DNA of 32,826 bases from Candidatus Pelagibacter communis (GCF_001180205.1 NZ_CVSU01000024.1:1-32826); one strand, 5' to 3'. Shown: positions 1 to 8,685, counted from the first letter of the stretch. Numbers and translations are program-made. Notes: generated by a model not told the origin, from the sequence alone.

Positions 1-987
1 AATGGAATGGGGCGGATTGGTCGTATGGTTGTCAGATCAATTATCGAAAGTAAAAATAAAAATTTAAAAATTAATCATATAAACAATAGATCGAATACAG
101 AAACTACATCTAAATTAATCAAATACGACTCTATTCATGGAAAATTAAATGCTGATTTAGATTTTGGTCCAAATCATTTGATAATTAATAAAAACAAAAT
201 TACATTTTCTCAAGAAACAAAAATTGAAGACATTAATTGGAAAAAACATAATGTTGATTATGTTTTTGAATGTACTGGAAAATTTAATTCAAAAGAAAAA
301 CTTCTTGCCCATATAGAAAATGGTGCAAAAAAAGTGATAGTTTCTGCTCCATGTAAAAATGCTGATAAAACAATAGTGTTTGGTGTTAATGAAAATATAA
401 TTACCAAAAAAGATAAAATAATATCTGCAGCGTCATGCACCACTAATTGTCTAGCGCCATTAGCCAGTGTGCTTGATGAAAATTTTGAAATTGAAAAAGG
501 TTTTATGACTACAATTCATGCATTTACTAGCGACCAGAGAATTTTAGATAATTCTCACAAAGATCCAAGAAGAGCAAGATCTGCGAGTCAATCAATAGTT
601 CCCACTTCAACAGGAGCTTCGAAAGCAATAGGAGAAATAATACCAAGCCTCAAAGGGAAATTAGAAGGTATTGCGATGAGAGTGCCTACTCCTAATGTTT
701 CTCTTATAGAATTAGTTTTTTGTACAAAAAAAGATATTAATATAAAAAAAATTAATGATACTTTTGAGCAAGCGTCAAAAAATAAATTAAAAAATATCTT
801 AGAAGTTACTCATGAAAAATTAGTATCGATAGATTTTAACCATCATCCTGCTTCTGCAGTAGTAGATGCTTCCTTAACAAATGTAGTTGGAAGTAATATG
901 GGTAAAATATCAGCCTGGTATGATAATGAATGGGGCTTTTCTAAAAGAATGTGCGATATCGCTGAAATTTTGCATAAAATCTCTTAA
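1..987 (+). CDS. gap: Glyceraldehyde-3-phosphate dehydrogenase, 5' end missing
   Basis: This enzyme oxidatively phosphorylates glyceraldehyde-3-phosphate to 1,3-bisphosphoglycerate with NAD in central glycolysis and gluconeogenesis. The window opens inside the gene: base 1 is in frame and reads NGMGRIGR, the end of the Rossmann nucleotide-binding motif, so about 6-9 N-terminal residues lie upstream. The ATG at base 7 is internal and not the start. The catalytic cysteine is in SAASCTTNCLAP (C146 counted from base 1) and the catalytic His is in TIHAFTSDQR. The C-terminus YDNEWGFSKRM is typical of the family. The stop TAA shares one base with the pgk ATG, so the two genes are translationally coupled and belong to one operon. 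Confidence 0.96.
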   Translation, partial: NGMGRIGRMVVRSIIESKNKNLKINHINNRSNTETTSKLIKYDSIHGKLNADLDFGPNHLIINKNKITFSQETKIEDINWKKHNVDYVFECTGKFNSKEKLLAHIENGAKKVIVSAPCKNADKTIVFGVNENIITKKDKIISAASCTTNCLAPLASVLDENFEIEKGFMTTIHAFTSDQRILDNSHKDPRRARSASQSIVPTSTGASKAIGEIIPSLKGKLEGIAMRVPTPNVSLIELVFCTKKDINIKKINDTFEQASKNKLKNILEVTHEKLVSIDFNHHPASAVVDASLTNVVGSNMGKISAWYDNEWGFSKRMCDIAEILHKIS

Positions 988-2165
988 TGAGAAGTATTAT
1001 AAACGAAAAAAATCTAAATAATAAAAAAGTTTTATTAAGACTAGATTTAAATGTTCCTTTGGAAAGAGAAAAAATAACCGATACAACAAGAATAGATAAA
1101 ATTCTTCCTACATTAAATTTTTTGATTAAAGAAAAAGCTAAAATTATAATTTTATCACATGTTGGACGACCAAAAGGTAAAGTTGTTAAAGATCTTTCAC
1201 TAAAACCAATTTGTGAAGAATTGCAAAATAAATTAAGAAAAAAAGTAAAACTTATTAGTGAAAATATTAAAGAAATAAAAAGTAAAAATTTCTTCAATGA
1301 CTACAATGAAGATATTTTTATCTTAGAAAATATTAGATTTTATTCTGAAGAAGAGCAAAATGACAATAAGTTTGCTGAATTGCTATCAAATCTTGGAGAT
1401 ATATATGTCAATGACGCTTTCTCTTGTTCACATAGAGCTCATGCCTCAATTCATGAAATTCCGAAATTCTTGCCCTCGTTTTCTGGGTTACAGCTAGACT
1501 TAGAAGTGAATGCGCTTAACAAAATAACTTCTGAAATTACCAGGCCAATTACTTGTATTGTTGGGGGTTCAAAAATTTCAACCAAAATTAATGTTATTAA
1601 AAATTTAATTCCTAAATTTGACAATATTATAATTGTTGGGGGTATGGCTAACAATTTTATAGAATATTTTGGAAATAGTATTGGAAAATCTATTAAAGAA
1701 AAAAATTACGAAAAAATAGTTGAAGAAATCATCTCTCTATCAAAAAAAGAAAATTGTAAAATAATTTATCCAGAAGATGTGATTGTATCTAAAGATTTAA
1801 ATGGATCTCCTCAAGAGAAAGAATTGGATGAAATATTATCTGATGAAATGATATTAGATATTGGTTCAAAAACTATTGATAAAATAGCAAAAATTATTGA
1901 TAACAGTAAAACTATTCTTTGGAATGGACCTGCAGGATATTTTGAAAATCCAAATTTTGCTTATGGAAGTATTCAAATAGCAGAAAAAATAATTGAAAAA
2001 TATAAATCAAACAAAATTTTTTCAGTTGCTGGTGGTGGGGACACAGTTTCTTTATTAAATAATTTAAATGCTGTTAATAAGTTTAATTTTGTTTCAACTG
2101 CAGGTGGAGCTTTTTTAGAATATCTTGAAGGTAAAAACCTTCCTGGTATAACCGCATTAAATTAA
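987..2165 (+). CDS. pgk: Phosphoglycerate kinase
   Basis: This kinase transfers phosphate between 1,3-bisphosphoglycerate and ADP in the cytoplasm. Its 392 residues are the normal family length. The N-terminal substrate-binding segment is visible as VLLRLDLNVP and ILSHVGRPKG, the family motif NDAFSCSHRAHAS is present, and the C-terminal nucleotide-binding part has LWNGPAGYFE and the glycine-rich VAGGGDTV. The ATG overlaps the gap stop by one base (TAATG), which fixes the start. It is followed after one base by fba, so gap, pgk and fba form a compact trunk-glycolysis operon. Confidence 0.97.
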   Translation: MRSIINEKNLNNKKVLLRLDLNVPLEREKITDTTRIDKILPTLNFLIKEKAKIIILSHVGRPKGKVVKDLSLKPICEELQNKLRKKVKLISENIKEIKSKNFFNDYNEDIFILENIRFYSEEEQNDNKFAELLSNLGDIYVNDAFSCSHRAHASIHEIPKFLPSFSGLQLDLEVNALNKITSEITRPITCIVGGSKISTKINVIKNLIPKFDNIIIVGGMANNFIEYFGNSIGKSIKEKNYEKIVEEIISLSKKENCKIIYPEDVIVSKDLNGSPQEKELDEILSDEMILDIGSKTIDKIAKIIDNSKTILWNGPAGYFENPNFAYGSIQIAEKIIEKYKSNKIFSVAGGGDTVSLLNNLNAVNKFNFVSTAGGAFLEYLEGKNLPGITALN

Positions 2166-2166
2166 A

Positions 2167-3174
2167 ATGTCTGAATTAAATAAAATTGCGCTTCAAATAA
2201 TTTCTAATGGCAAAGGTATACTTGCAGCTGATGAGAGTAATGGAACTATGACAAAAAGACTTGAAGCAGTAAATATCAAATCAACCAAAGAAAATAGGCT
2301 TTCCTTCAGGGAGATTCTTTTTTCATCAGATGGAATGAAGGATTGTATAGGTGGTGTTATTCTTTACGATGAAACTATAAATCAAATTTCAAGCTCAGGA
2401 AAATCAATACCTGATTTAATATCTATTTCAGGTGCAATCCCTGGAATTAAAGTTGATATAGGTACAAAAGACTTAGCAAATTCCCCTAAAGAAAAAATTA
2501 CAGAAGGATTAGATGGCCTAAGAGATAGATTAAAAAAATATTATGCTCTTGGAGCACGATTTACAAAATGGAGAGGTGTCTATTCTATTGGTGAAAAATA
2601 TCCAAGTGAACTGGCAATTAGTAGTAATGCTCATGCACTAGCTAGGTACTCTGCATTAGTTCAAGAAAGTGGAATGGTTCCAATAATAGAACCTGAAGTA
2701 TTGATGGATGGAAACCATTCTGCCGAAGTTTGTTTAAATAAAACATCAGAGGTAATCAAAAAATGTTTTGAAGAACTACTTTTACACAAAGTTGATCTTT
2801 CAGGAATAATATTAAAACCAAATATGATATTGCCTGGCAACCTCTCAGAAAAAATTAGTAGTGAAGAAGTTTCCATAAAAACTTTAGAATGCCTTAAAAA
2901 TTCTGTACCTAATGAAGTGCCTGGGATAGCTTTTTTATCTGGAGGGCAATCTGAAATTGAAGCCACAGAAAATTTAAATTTAATCAATAAAAATAATAAT
3001 ACTAATTTTATAATGACCTATTCATATGGAAGAGCTCTGCAGCAAAGTGCTTTGAAAGTTTGGTCTAAAGATATTAAAAATATAGAGGCAACTCAAACTA
3101 CTTTTAATCATAGAGCTAAAATGTGTACCTTGGCTGCGCAAGGAAACTGGTCGAACAAACTTGAAAATAAATAA
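2167..3174 (+). CDS. fba: Class I fructose-bisphosphate aldolase
   Basis: This enzyme reversibly cleaves fructose-1,6-bisphosphate into dihydroxyacetone phosphate and glyceraldehyde-3-phosphate. The 335-residue protein is a metal-independent class I aldolase. The start has the family signature GILAADESNGTMTKRL, and the Schiff-base lysine is in GIILKPNMILPG. Other family marks are FTKWRGVYSIG and, near the end, FLSGGQSEIEATENLN. It starts one base after the pgk stop. Its last 14 bases overlap the proposed start of the thiE-like gene. In a gap-pgk-fba order it would serve gluconeogenesis as well as lower glycolysis; no phosphofructokinase is seen in the window. Confidence 0.96.
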   Translation: MSELNKIALQIISNGKGILAADESNGTMTKRLEAVNIKSTKENRLSFREILFSSDGMKDCIGGVILYDETINQISSSGKSIPDLISISGAIPGIKVDIGTKDLANSPKEKITEGLDGLRDRLKKYYALGARFTKWRGVYSIGEKYPSELAISSNAHALARYSALVQESGMVPIIEPEVLMDGNHSAEVCLNKTSEVIKKCFEELLLHKVDLSGIILKPNMILPGNLSEKISSEEVSIKTLECLKNSVPNEVPGIAFLSGGQSEIEATENLNLINKNNNTNFIMTYSYGRALQQSALKVWSKDIKNIEATQTTFNHRAKMCTLAAQGNWSNKLENK

Positions 3175-3775
3175 AAAAAAATTTATTTATCTTATTTCTC
3201 CTAACAAAATAACTAATTCTTTCTATAACGATCTTAAATTGATCTTAAAAACTAGAAAAGTAAGCTTTTTTCAGCTCAGACTTAAAAGTTACTCACAGAG
3301 TAAAAAAATGATAATTGGAGAAAAAATTAAAAATATTTGTAAAAAAAATAAAGTAAAATTTATAATTAATGATGATCCCTTACTTACTTTAAAATTAGAT
3401 GCAGATGGTTGCCATCTTGGTCAAAAAGATATGAACATAAGGGTTGCAAAAAAAATACTAGGTAAAAAAATTATAGGAATTACTTGTCATAATTCAATTA
3501 TTTTAGCAAGAAAAGCAATTAAAGCTAAAGCTGATTACATTGCCTTTGGCGCTTTTAATCAATCTAAAACTAAAAAAATCAAGTATGTAGCCTCTGTAAA
3601 AATTTTAAATAAGATTAAAAAATTTACAAAAATACCAACAGTAGCTATTGGTGGAATTAATGCAGTTAATTATAAAAATCTATTATTGAATAATGCCAAT
3701 TTTTTAGCTATTTCAGGCTACATCTGGAAAAATAAAAAATATAAACCGTTAGAAGCTATAAAAAGATTAAAATGA
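3161..3775 (+). CDS. thiE: Thiamine-phosphate synthase family (ThiE/TenI-like)
   Basis: ThiE couples the HMP-pyrophosphate and thiazole-phosphate moieties to make thiamine phosphate. The 204-residue TIM-barrel protein shows the family motifs in order: FFQLRLK near residue 40, FIINDDPLL and DGCHLGQKDM, IIGITCHNS, DYIAFGAFNQSKTKK and VAIGGIN. The only start found upstream is TTG at 3161, inside the end of fba. Its stop overlaps efp by four bases (ATGA). The loop reads SKTKK rather than the usual TxTK pattern and the sequence is divergent. A TenI-like or related role cannot be excluded, but the conserved lysine and the DxxHLGQ segment favour a real synthase. Confidence 0.82.
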   Translation: MKINKKKFIYLISPNKITNSFYNDLKLILKTRKVSFFQLRLKSYSQSKKMIIGEKIKNICKKNKVKFIINDDPLLTLKLDADGCHLGQKDMNIRVAKKILGKKIIGITCHNSIILARKAIKAKADYIAFGAFNQSKTKKIKYVASVKILNKIKKFTKIPTVAIGGINAVNYKNLLLNNANFLAISGYIWKNKKYKPLEAIKRLK

Positions 3776-4332
3776 AAATTAATGCTGGAGAAATCAGAGT
3801 TGGAATGCTTCTAGAATACAAAAATGACTTATGGCAAGTTTTGAAAACTCAACATGTAAAACCAGGAAAAGGTGGTGCATTTGCTCAAGTTGAAATGAAA
3901 AGTTTAAATAAAAATACAAAGTTAAATGAAAGATTTAGATCAAGTGAAACAGTAGAAAAAGCCTCATTAGAGGAAATGACTTTCAATTATCTTTATAGTG
4001 ATGAGGCTAATTATTTTTTTATGGATCCAAAAACATTTGAACAAATAGAAATAAAAAAAGAAACTGTGGGAGATAAAGGAAAACTCTTAACAGAAAATCT
4101 TGAAGTTTCAGTAAGTTTTTATAACGAAAATCCAATTTCAATTGAATTACCTAATCAAGTAGAGTGTAAAATTGAAACAACTGACGTGGCCATCAAAGGA
4201 CAAACTGTGTCCTCTTCTTACAAGCCAGCCACTCTTGGTAACGGCTTAAGTATACAAGTTCCACCATTTATAGAAACAGGTGATAAAATAATTTTAGATA
4301 CTAGAAATTTGGAGTATGTGAAAAAAATTTAA
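3772..4332 (+). CDS. efp: Translation elongation factor P
   Basis: EF-P rescues ribosomes stalled on polyproline stretches. The 186 residues match family length and the usual three beta-barrel domains. The N-terminus MKINAGEIRVGMLLEY and the domain I tip loop KPGKGGAF, with Lys33 at the position that receives beta-lysine or other modification in many bacteria, are clear. The C-terminal domain ends with the family-type segment FIETGDKIILDTRNLEYV. The ATG overlaps the upstream stop by four bases, so translation is coupled to thiE. suhB follows after two bases. Confidence 0.97.
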   Translation: MKINAGEIRVGMLLEYKNDLWQVLKTQHVKPGKGGAFAQVEMKSLNKNTKLNERFRSSETVEKASLEEMTFNYLYSDEANYFFMDPKTFEQIEIKKETVGDKGKLLTENLEVSVSFYNENPISIELPNQVECKIETTDVAIKGQTVSSSYKPATLGNGLSIQVPPFIETGDKIILDTRNLEYVKKI

Positions 4333-4334
4333 GT

Positions 4335-5075
4335 ATGATTTCTATATCTTCAAATTTAAATTTAATGATTAAAGCAGCTGAAAAAGCCTCAAAATCAGTT
4401 ATAAGAGATTTTGGGGAGTTAGAAAAACTACAAGTTTCAAAAAAAGGACCTCGGGATTTTGTTACTAAAACAGATAAACATGTCGAAAATATTTTAATTG
4501 AAGAACTATCTAAAGCAAAAAAAAATTTTTCTTTTTTATCTGAAGAAGTTGGCAAAATAGAAAATAAAGATAAAGAAAATATTTGGATTATTGATCCAAT
4601 TGATGGAACAACAAACTTTTTACATGGAATACCTCATTTTGCAATTTGCATAGCGCTAAAATCTCAAAAAGAAATAATTAGTGGTTTAGTTTTTGACCCA
4701 ATAAAAGATGAAATGTTTTATGCAGAAAAAAATAAAGGTGCATATTTAAACAACCAAAGATTAAGAGTTTCTAACAAAAACTTAATTGATGAATGTTTGT
4801 TCTCTAGTAATCATGAAGGGGTCAAATTTAGTAATCTGAATATGCGATACAGTGGATGTGCTGCTTTAGATTTAGCTTATGTTGCATCAGGTAGATTTGA
4901 TGGTTATTTTCATAACAAAATTAATATTTGGGATGTAGCAGCGGGAGCTTTGTTAGTGAAAGAAGCAGGCGGAATAGTCAATGATTTAGATAAATTCAAT
5001 ACTAATAATATAGACATAAGAGCATCTAGTGGAGCAATTAATGATAAAATGCTTGAAAATTTAAAGAACTTTTAA
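4335..5075 (+). CDS. suhB: Inositol monophosphatase family protein (SuhB-like)
   Basis: This is a magnesium- and lithium-sensitive phosphatase that hydrolyses inositol monophosphate and related sugar phosphates; SuhB in enterobacteria also acts in rRNA transcription. All metal-binding elements of the family are present in 246 residues: SEE at about 69-71, IDPIDGTTNF with D87 and D90, and WDVAAGALLVKEAGG near the C-terminus. It starts two bases after the efp stop and ends just before the rpmE promoter-like sequence. The exact physiological substrate cannot be read from sequence. Confidence 0.93.
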   Translation: MISISSNLNLMIKAAEKASKSVIRDFGELEKLQVSKKGPRDFVTKTDKHVENILIEELSKAKKNFSFLSEEVGKIENKDKENIWIIDPIDGTTNFLHGIPHFAICIALKSQKEIISGLVFDPIKDEMFYAEKNKGAYLNNQRLRVSNKNLIDECLFSSNHEGVKFSNLNMRYSGCAALDLAYVASGRFDGYFHNKINIWDVAAGALLVKEAGGIVNDLDKFNTNNIDIRASSGAINDKMLENLKNF

Positions 5076-5103
5076 TTGTGTTCTAAATTTCTTTTGCTAT
5101 AAG
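5076..5103 (+). promoter_or_regulatory. Putative sigma-70 promoter for rpmE
   Basis: In the 35 bases between suhB and rpmE, TTGTGT (5076-5081) lies 16 bases before TATAAG (5098-5103). The latter is preceded by a TG one base upstream, forming an extended -10. Transcription would begin at about 5110-5111, on or next to the rpmE start codon, implying a leaderless or nearly leaderless mRNA. The match is by eye only. Confidence 0.45.
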
Positions 5104-5110
5104 TCTCGAT

Positions 5111-5341
5111 ATGAAAAAAGATATACACCCAAACTACCACACTATAAGAGTTGAAATGACTGACGGCACTCAATTTGAGACTAAGTCAACCTGGGGCTCA
5201 GAGGGTGAAACATTAAAACTAGAAATTGATCCTAAATCACACGCTGCTTGGACAGGTGGGAAACAAAAATTAATGGATAAAGGAAGAATAAGTAAATTTA
5301 ATAAAAAATTTCAAAATTTCAAATCCGAAAAGAAAAACTAA
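5111..5341 (+). CDS. rpmE: 50S ribosomal protein L31, Cys-free form
   Basis: L31 bridges the large subunit and the small-subunit head. The 76-residue protein starts [10 protein letters not shown] and continues with the conserved [23 protein letters not shown] block. It has no cysteine, so it is the zinc-independent form. No Shine-Dalgarno sequence lies before the ATG, and a promoter-like sequence sits immediately upstream, consistent with leaderless translation. The stop codon abuts the ATG of trcR (TAAATG). Confidence 0.96.
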   Translation: MKKDIHPNYHTIRVEMTDGTQFETKSTWGSEGETLKLEIDPKSHAAWTGGKQKLMDKGRISKFNKKFQNFKSEKKN

Positions 5342-5923
5342 ATGTCAAATGCACCTTTAATGCCAATGGCGACAGCTGTATGGTTAGTTGAAAACACAAC
5401 ACTAACATTTAAACAAATAGCAAATTTTTGTAAATTACATGAGGTAGAGATACAGGGAATTGCTGATGGTGAGGTGGCAAAAGGGATCAAAGCTTATAAC
5501 CCAATAATATCAGGACAGCTTTCAAGGGAAGAAATTGAGCTATCATCTAAAGACGAAAATAGACCTCTGCAAATTAAAAGCAATGACATTGAAATTTCGA
5601 ATAATGAAAAAAAAATAAAGAAATATGTACCTTTATCAAAAAGACAAGACAAACCAGATTCTGCCTTATGGCTTATAAAACATCATAATTTACTTAAAGA
5701 CTCTCAGATTGCTAAATTAGTAGGAATAACAAAAAATTCTGTGACCTCTATTAGAAATAAAAGTTACTGGAATTATAATAACTTAAATCCAAAAGATCCT
5801 GTTGCATTAAATTTATTTACTCAAAAAGATTTAGTTGAAGCTATAGAGAAAGCTGAAAGAAGAATAAAACGTGAAAAAAAAGAAAAAGAAAAACAAAGTA
5901 AAGCTAATTTAGCATCGATATAG
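5342..5923 (+). CDS. trcR: Cell-cycle transcriptional regulator TrcR (DUF1013 family)
   Basis: This is an alphaproteobacterial DNA-associated regulator family named for a role in cell-cycle transcription. The 193-residue protein has the family start MSNAPLMPMATAVWLVENTTLTF. Two repeat-like helix-turn-helix segments share a pattern: residues about 10-50 (AVWLVENTTLTFKQIANF) and about 103-140 (ALWLIKHHNLLKDSQIAKLVGI). A charged lysine/glutamate-rich tail follows. It directly follows rpmE with no gap. The family is confined to Alphaproteobacteria as far as I know, which supports the taxonomic reading. The function is from family knowledge, not from motifs. Confidence 0.85.
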   Translation: MSNAPLMPMATAVWLVENTTLTFKQIANFCKLHEVEIQGIADGEVAKGIKAYNPIISGQLSREEIELSSKDENRPLQIKSNDIEISNNEKKIKKYVPLSKRQDKPDSALWLIKHHNLLKDSQIAKLVGITKNSVTSIRNKSYWNYNNLNPKDPVALNLFTQKDLVEAIEKAERRIKREKKEKEKQSKANLASI

Positions 5924-5976
5924 TGAATAAAATTAATAGACATAAATTTATAAAAGTGATATCAAACCATTTTTTT

Positions 5977-5982
5977 GGAGGT
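5977..5982 (+). promoter_or_regulatory. Strong Shine-Dalgarno (GGAGGT) deciding the rpsU start
   Basis: This is a perfect GGAGGT in a window where most genes lack a recognisable ribosome site. It overlaps the only canonical in-frame start (TTG 5975) and sits five bases upstream of ATT 5987, which argues for the non-canonical start. Confidence 0.7.
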
Positions 5983-5986
5983 AGTT

Positions 5987-6181
5987 ATTAAAATAGAAGT
6001 TAAAGATAATAATGTTGAACAAGCTTTAAGAGTTTTAAAGAGAAAACTTCAAAGAGATGGGTTTTTTAAAGTTATAAAGCTTAAAAACACTTATGAAAAA
6101 CCATCTGAAAAAAAAAAGAGAATTCTTCAAGAAAATATTAAAAGAGTTAAAAAACTTAATAAACTTAAAAATAGAATTTGA
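5987..6181 (+). CDS. rpsU: 30S ribosomal protein S21, probable AUU start
   Basis: S21 is a small basic protein near the mRNA exit/anti-Shine-Dalgarno region of the 30S subunit. The core VKDNNVEQALRVLKRKLQRDGFF and the motif YEKPSEKKKR identify it. The only canonical start in frame is TTG at 5975, but that TTG overlaps a perfect GGAGGT (5977-5982). Placing the start at ATT 5987 puts the Shine-Dalgarno GGAGG five bases upstream and gives a 64-residue protein beginning at roughly the place where homologues begin. GTT at 5984 and ATA at 5993 are less suitable. If TTG is used, the product has four extra residues. Identity is firm; the start is inferred. Confidence 0.88.
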   Translation: MKIEVKDNNVEQALRVLKRKLQRDGFFKVIKLKNTYEKPSEKKKRILQENIKRVKKLNKLKNRI

Positions 6182-6187
6182 AAATAC

Positions 6188-6264
<77 letters not shown>

Positions 6265-6270
6265 ATTCTG

Positions 6271-6969
6271 TTAAATTTTAAAATTAGATTTTTTGCTATC
6301 AGAAAGAAATGCTTTAACAGTTTCTTGCGTTAATTGATCAAATGACTTTCCAAATTTTTTAATTTTTTCAATTATTGAAGGTGGAATTGTAATAATATGG
6401 CAGCCCAATTGTTTTGCTTGTAAATAATTATAAGGCTCCCTTACACTTGCCCATAAAATCTCTACATTTTTATATTTTTTAGCTAACTTAATACTTTTTA
6501 TAAATTCTGGGACTGGATCTTTTCCGGTATCTCCTGCTCTTCCAGCAAATATTGAGATAATTACTTTTGTTTTCTTATTTATTACTTTTAAAATTTTTTC
6601 TGTTTGTTTAGCTGTATAAACAGCAGTTATATTTAATTTAACATTACTATTATTTAATTCTTTTATTACTTTACCTGTAAAACTATTTTTTGAATTAACC
6701 ACTGGAACTTTAACATATACATTATTACCCCAGCTATTAATTTTTTTTCCCTGCTCAATCATTGATTGTTGATCGTCAGCAAATACCTCTAAAGAAATTG
6801 GTTTTTTTAGGCAAATTTTAAGTATTTTTTTTGAATATGATTTATAGTCTTTTGCACCCGCTTTTCTCATCAAGCTTGGATTAGTTGTAAACCCTTTAAC
6901 GATTTTAAATTTATTAAATTTTTTTATTAAGGATATATCAGCAATATCGCAAAAAATTTTTGTATTCAT
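6271..6969 (-). CDS. tal: Transaldolase, short TalC/MipB-type
   Basis: This enzyme transfers a dihydroxyacetone unit between sugar phosphates in the pentose phosphate pathway. At 232 residues it belongs to the short transaldolase/fructose-6-phosphate aldolase-like subfamily. Seen motifs: FCDIADISLI at the start, GFTTNPSLMRKAG, the Schiff-base lysine in VYVKVPVVN, and ISIFAGRAGDTG. ATG at 6969 is preferred over the in-frame TTG at 6972. It is the last gene of the pnt run, beginning five bases after the pntB stop, and ends next to tRNA-fMet on the opposite strand. Transaldolase versus F6P aldolase activity cannot be separated by eye. Confidence 0.93.
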   Translation of the reverse strand: MNTKIFCDIADISLIKKFNKFKIVKGFTTNPSLMRKAGAKDYKSYSKKILKICLKKPISLEVFADDQQSMIEQGKKINSWGNNVYVKVPVVNSKNSFTGKVIKELNNSNVKLNITAVYTAKQTEKILKVINKKTKVIISIFAGRAGDTGKDPVPEFIKSIKLAKKYKNVEILWASVREPYNYLQAKQLGCHIITIPPSIIEKIKKFGKSFDQLTQETVKAFLSDSKKSNFKI

Positions 6970-6974
6970 CAAAT

Positions 6975-8369
6975 CTATAAGTTTTTTGTAATATCCTCTG
7001 TCATTTTTTTAGCATCAGCAAATAACATTAAAGTATTTTCTTTGTAAAAAAGATCATTATCAATTCCAGCGTATCCAGGAGATAAGCTTCTTTTTACAAA
7101 TAAAACTGATTTACATTTTTCAACGTCTAAAACTGGCATTCCATAAATTGGACTTTGTGGATCAGTTTTCGCAACAGGGTTTGTCACATCATTTGCACCA
7201 ATTACAAATGCAACATCTGCATTTGCAAAATCGTTATTTATTTCTTCTAATTCAAACACCTCATCATATGGAACATTTGCTTCAGCTAATAAAACATTCA
7301 TATGACCAGGCATACGTCCTGCAACTGGATGAATTGCATAAGATACTTTGATATCATTCTTCTTTAATGTATCAACCATTTCTCTTAAAGCATGCTGTGC
7401 TTGTGCTACTGCCATTCCATAGCCTGGAACAATTATAACTGAAGATGCATTTTTCATTAAAAAAGCCGCATCATCTGCATTACCACTTTTTACTGGTCTT
7501 TGTTCTTTGTTTTGGTTTTCAGAAGTTTGGTCTGTAGCCCCAAATCCACCTAAAATAACATTAAAGAACGATCTATTCATTCCTTTGCACATTATATATG
7601 AAAGTATTGCACCAGATGATCCAACTAATGCACCTGTGATAATTAAAGCTGTGTTTTCCAAAGTAAATCCAATTCCAGCTGCGGCCCAGCCTGAATAAGA
7701 ATTCAGCATTGAAATTACTACTGGCATATCTGCGCCACCAATAGGAATAATAATTAAAAATCCAATTAAAAAAGAAACTGCTATTAAAGTCCAAAATAAA
7801 TTAGATGATTGAGTTGAGCAAAGGTAAATTGTTAATATTACAATTAATATTAATAACAAAGCATTTAATAAGTGCTGACCTTTAAATGTTATAGGTGCAC
7901 CTGACATAATTCCTTGTAATTTTAAAAAAGCTATAACAGAACCAGAAAAAGTAATTGCACCAACAGCTGCTCCTATCGCCATTTCAATTAAACTTGCAAG
8001 TTTAATATTTCCTGGTGTTCCAAGATTAAAGGCTGCAGGATTCATAAATGCAGAAATAGCAACAAATACTGCTGCTAGACCAACTAAACTGTGAAAGCCT
8101 GCAACTAATTCTGGCATTGCGGTCATTGGGATGCGATATGCTATAAATGCCCCAATACTACCACCAACGGCCAAAAATATTAGAACATAAATAAATCCAG
8201 AACTGAAATTACCAACAGAAAGGAATGTTACTACTACAGCAATAACCATTCCAATTATTCCAAATAAGTTTCCTTGTCTTGAAGTTTCAGGAGATGACAA
8301 ACCTCTTAAAGCTAAGATAAATAATACCCCAGATACTAAATATAAAATTGCAGATAAATTTGCAGACAT
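6975..8369 (-). CDS. pntB: NAD(P) transhydrogenase subunit beta
   Basis: PntB is the membrane subunit carrying the NADP(H)-binding domain III of the proton-translocating transhydrogenase, which makes NADPH from NADH using the proton gradient. The 464 residues include about nine hydrophobic segments through residue ~280. A linker follows, then the NADP-binding domain with VIIVPGYGMAVAQAQ, YAIHPVAGRMPGHMNVLLAEA and FVIGANDVTNP. Order pntAA-pntAB-pntB with 3-4 base spacing marks one operon. Start ATG at 8369. Confidence 0.97.
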   Translation of the reverse strand: MSANLSAILYLVSGVLFILALRGLSSPETSRQGNLFGIIGMVIAVVVTFLSVGNFSSGFIYVLIFLAVGGSIGAFIAYRIPMTAMPELVAGFHSLVGLAAVFVAISAFMNPAAFNLGTPGNIKLASLIEMAIGAAVGAITFSGSVIAFLKLQGIMSGAPITFKGQHLLNALLLILIVILTIYLCSTQSSNLFWTLIAVSFLIGFLIIIPIGGADMPVVISMLNSYSGWAAAGIGFTLENTALIITGALVGSSGAILSYIMCKGMNRSFFNVILGGFGATDQTSENQNKEQRPVKSGNADDAAFLMKNASSVIIVPGYGMAVAQAQHALREMVDTLKKNDIKVSYAIHPVAGRMPGHMNVLLAEANVPYDEVFELEEINNDFANADVAFVIGANDVTNPVAKTDPQSPIYGMPVLDVEKCKSVLFVKRSLSPGYAGIDNDLFYKENTLMLFADAKKMTEDITKNL

Positions 8370-8372
8370 TTA

Positions 8373-8681
8373 TTATTTATCCTTTTTCTTTTTTTTATAC
8401 ATTGCTAACATTCTTTGAGTGACTAAAAATCCACCAAAAATATTAACAGCTGCTAAAATTATTGCTAAAAATCCATAAATACTAGATGATGAAAAAACTA
8501 CTCCATCGCCTCCAGACAAAGCTGCAATTATTGCACCTACGATGATTACTGAGGAGATTGCATTTGTAACTGACATTAAAGGAGTATGTAAAGAAGGTGT
8601 TACACTCCATACAACATAGTAGCCAACAAATATTGATAATATAAATATACTTAATCTGAATATAAAAGGATCTATTTCCAT
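8373..8681 (-). CDS. pntAB: NAD(P) transhydrogenase subunit alpha, membrane part
   Basis: This 102-residue protein corresponds to the C-terminal membrane domain of the fused enterobacterial PntA. In many alphaproteobacteria this domain is a separate gene. It has three hydrophobic segments, with the conserved TPSLHTPLMSVTNAISSVIIVGA block between the first two. The lysine-rich tail MYKKKKKDK is cytoplasmic. It lies between pntAA (four bases upstream) and pntB (three bases downstream). Confidence 0.95.
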   Translation of the reverse strand: MEIDPFIFRLSIFILSIFVGYYVVWSVTPSLHTPLMSVTNAISSVIIVGAIIAALSGGDGVVFSSSSIYGFLAIILAAVNIFGGFLVTQRMLAMYKKKKKDK

Positions 8682-8685
8682 AATT

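Noticed and set aside
6271..6294. Possible bidirectional terminator between tRNA-fMet and tal (AATTTTAAAATT then a T run)
   Set aside because: The palindrome is pure A/T and lies inside the end of tal; such stems are frequent by chance in this DNA.
7148..7351. Open frames on the strand opposite pntB, pntAA and other genes
   Set aside because: These lie wholly within strongly supported genes on the other strand and show no family motifs.
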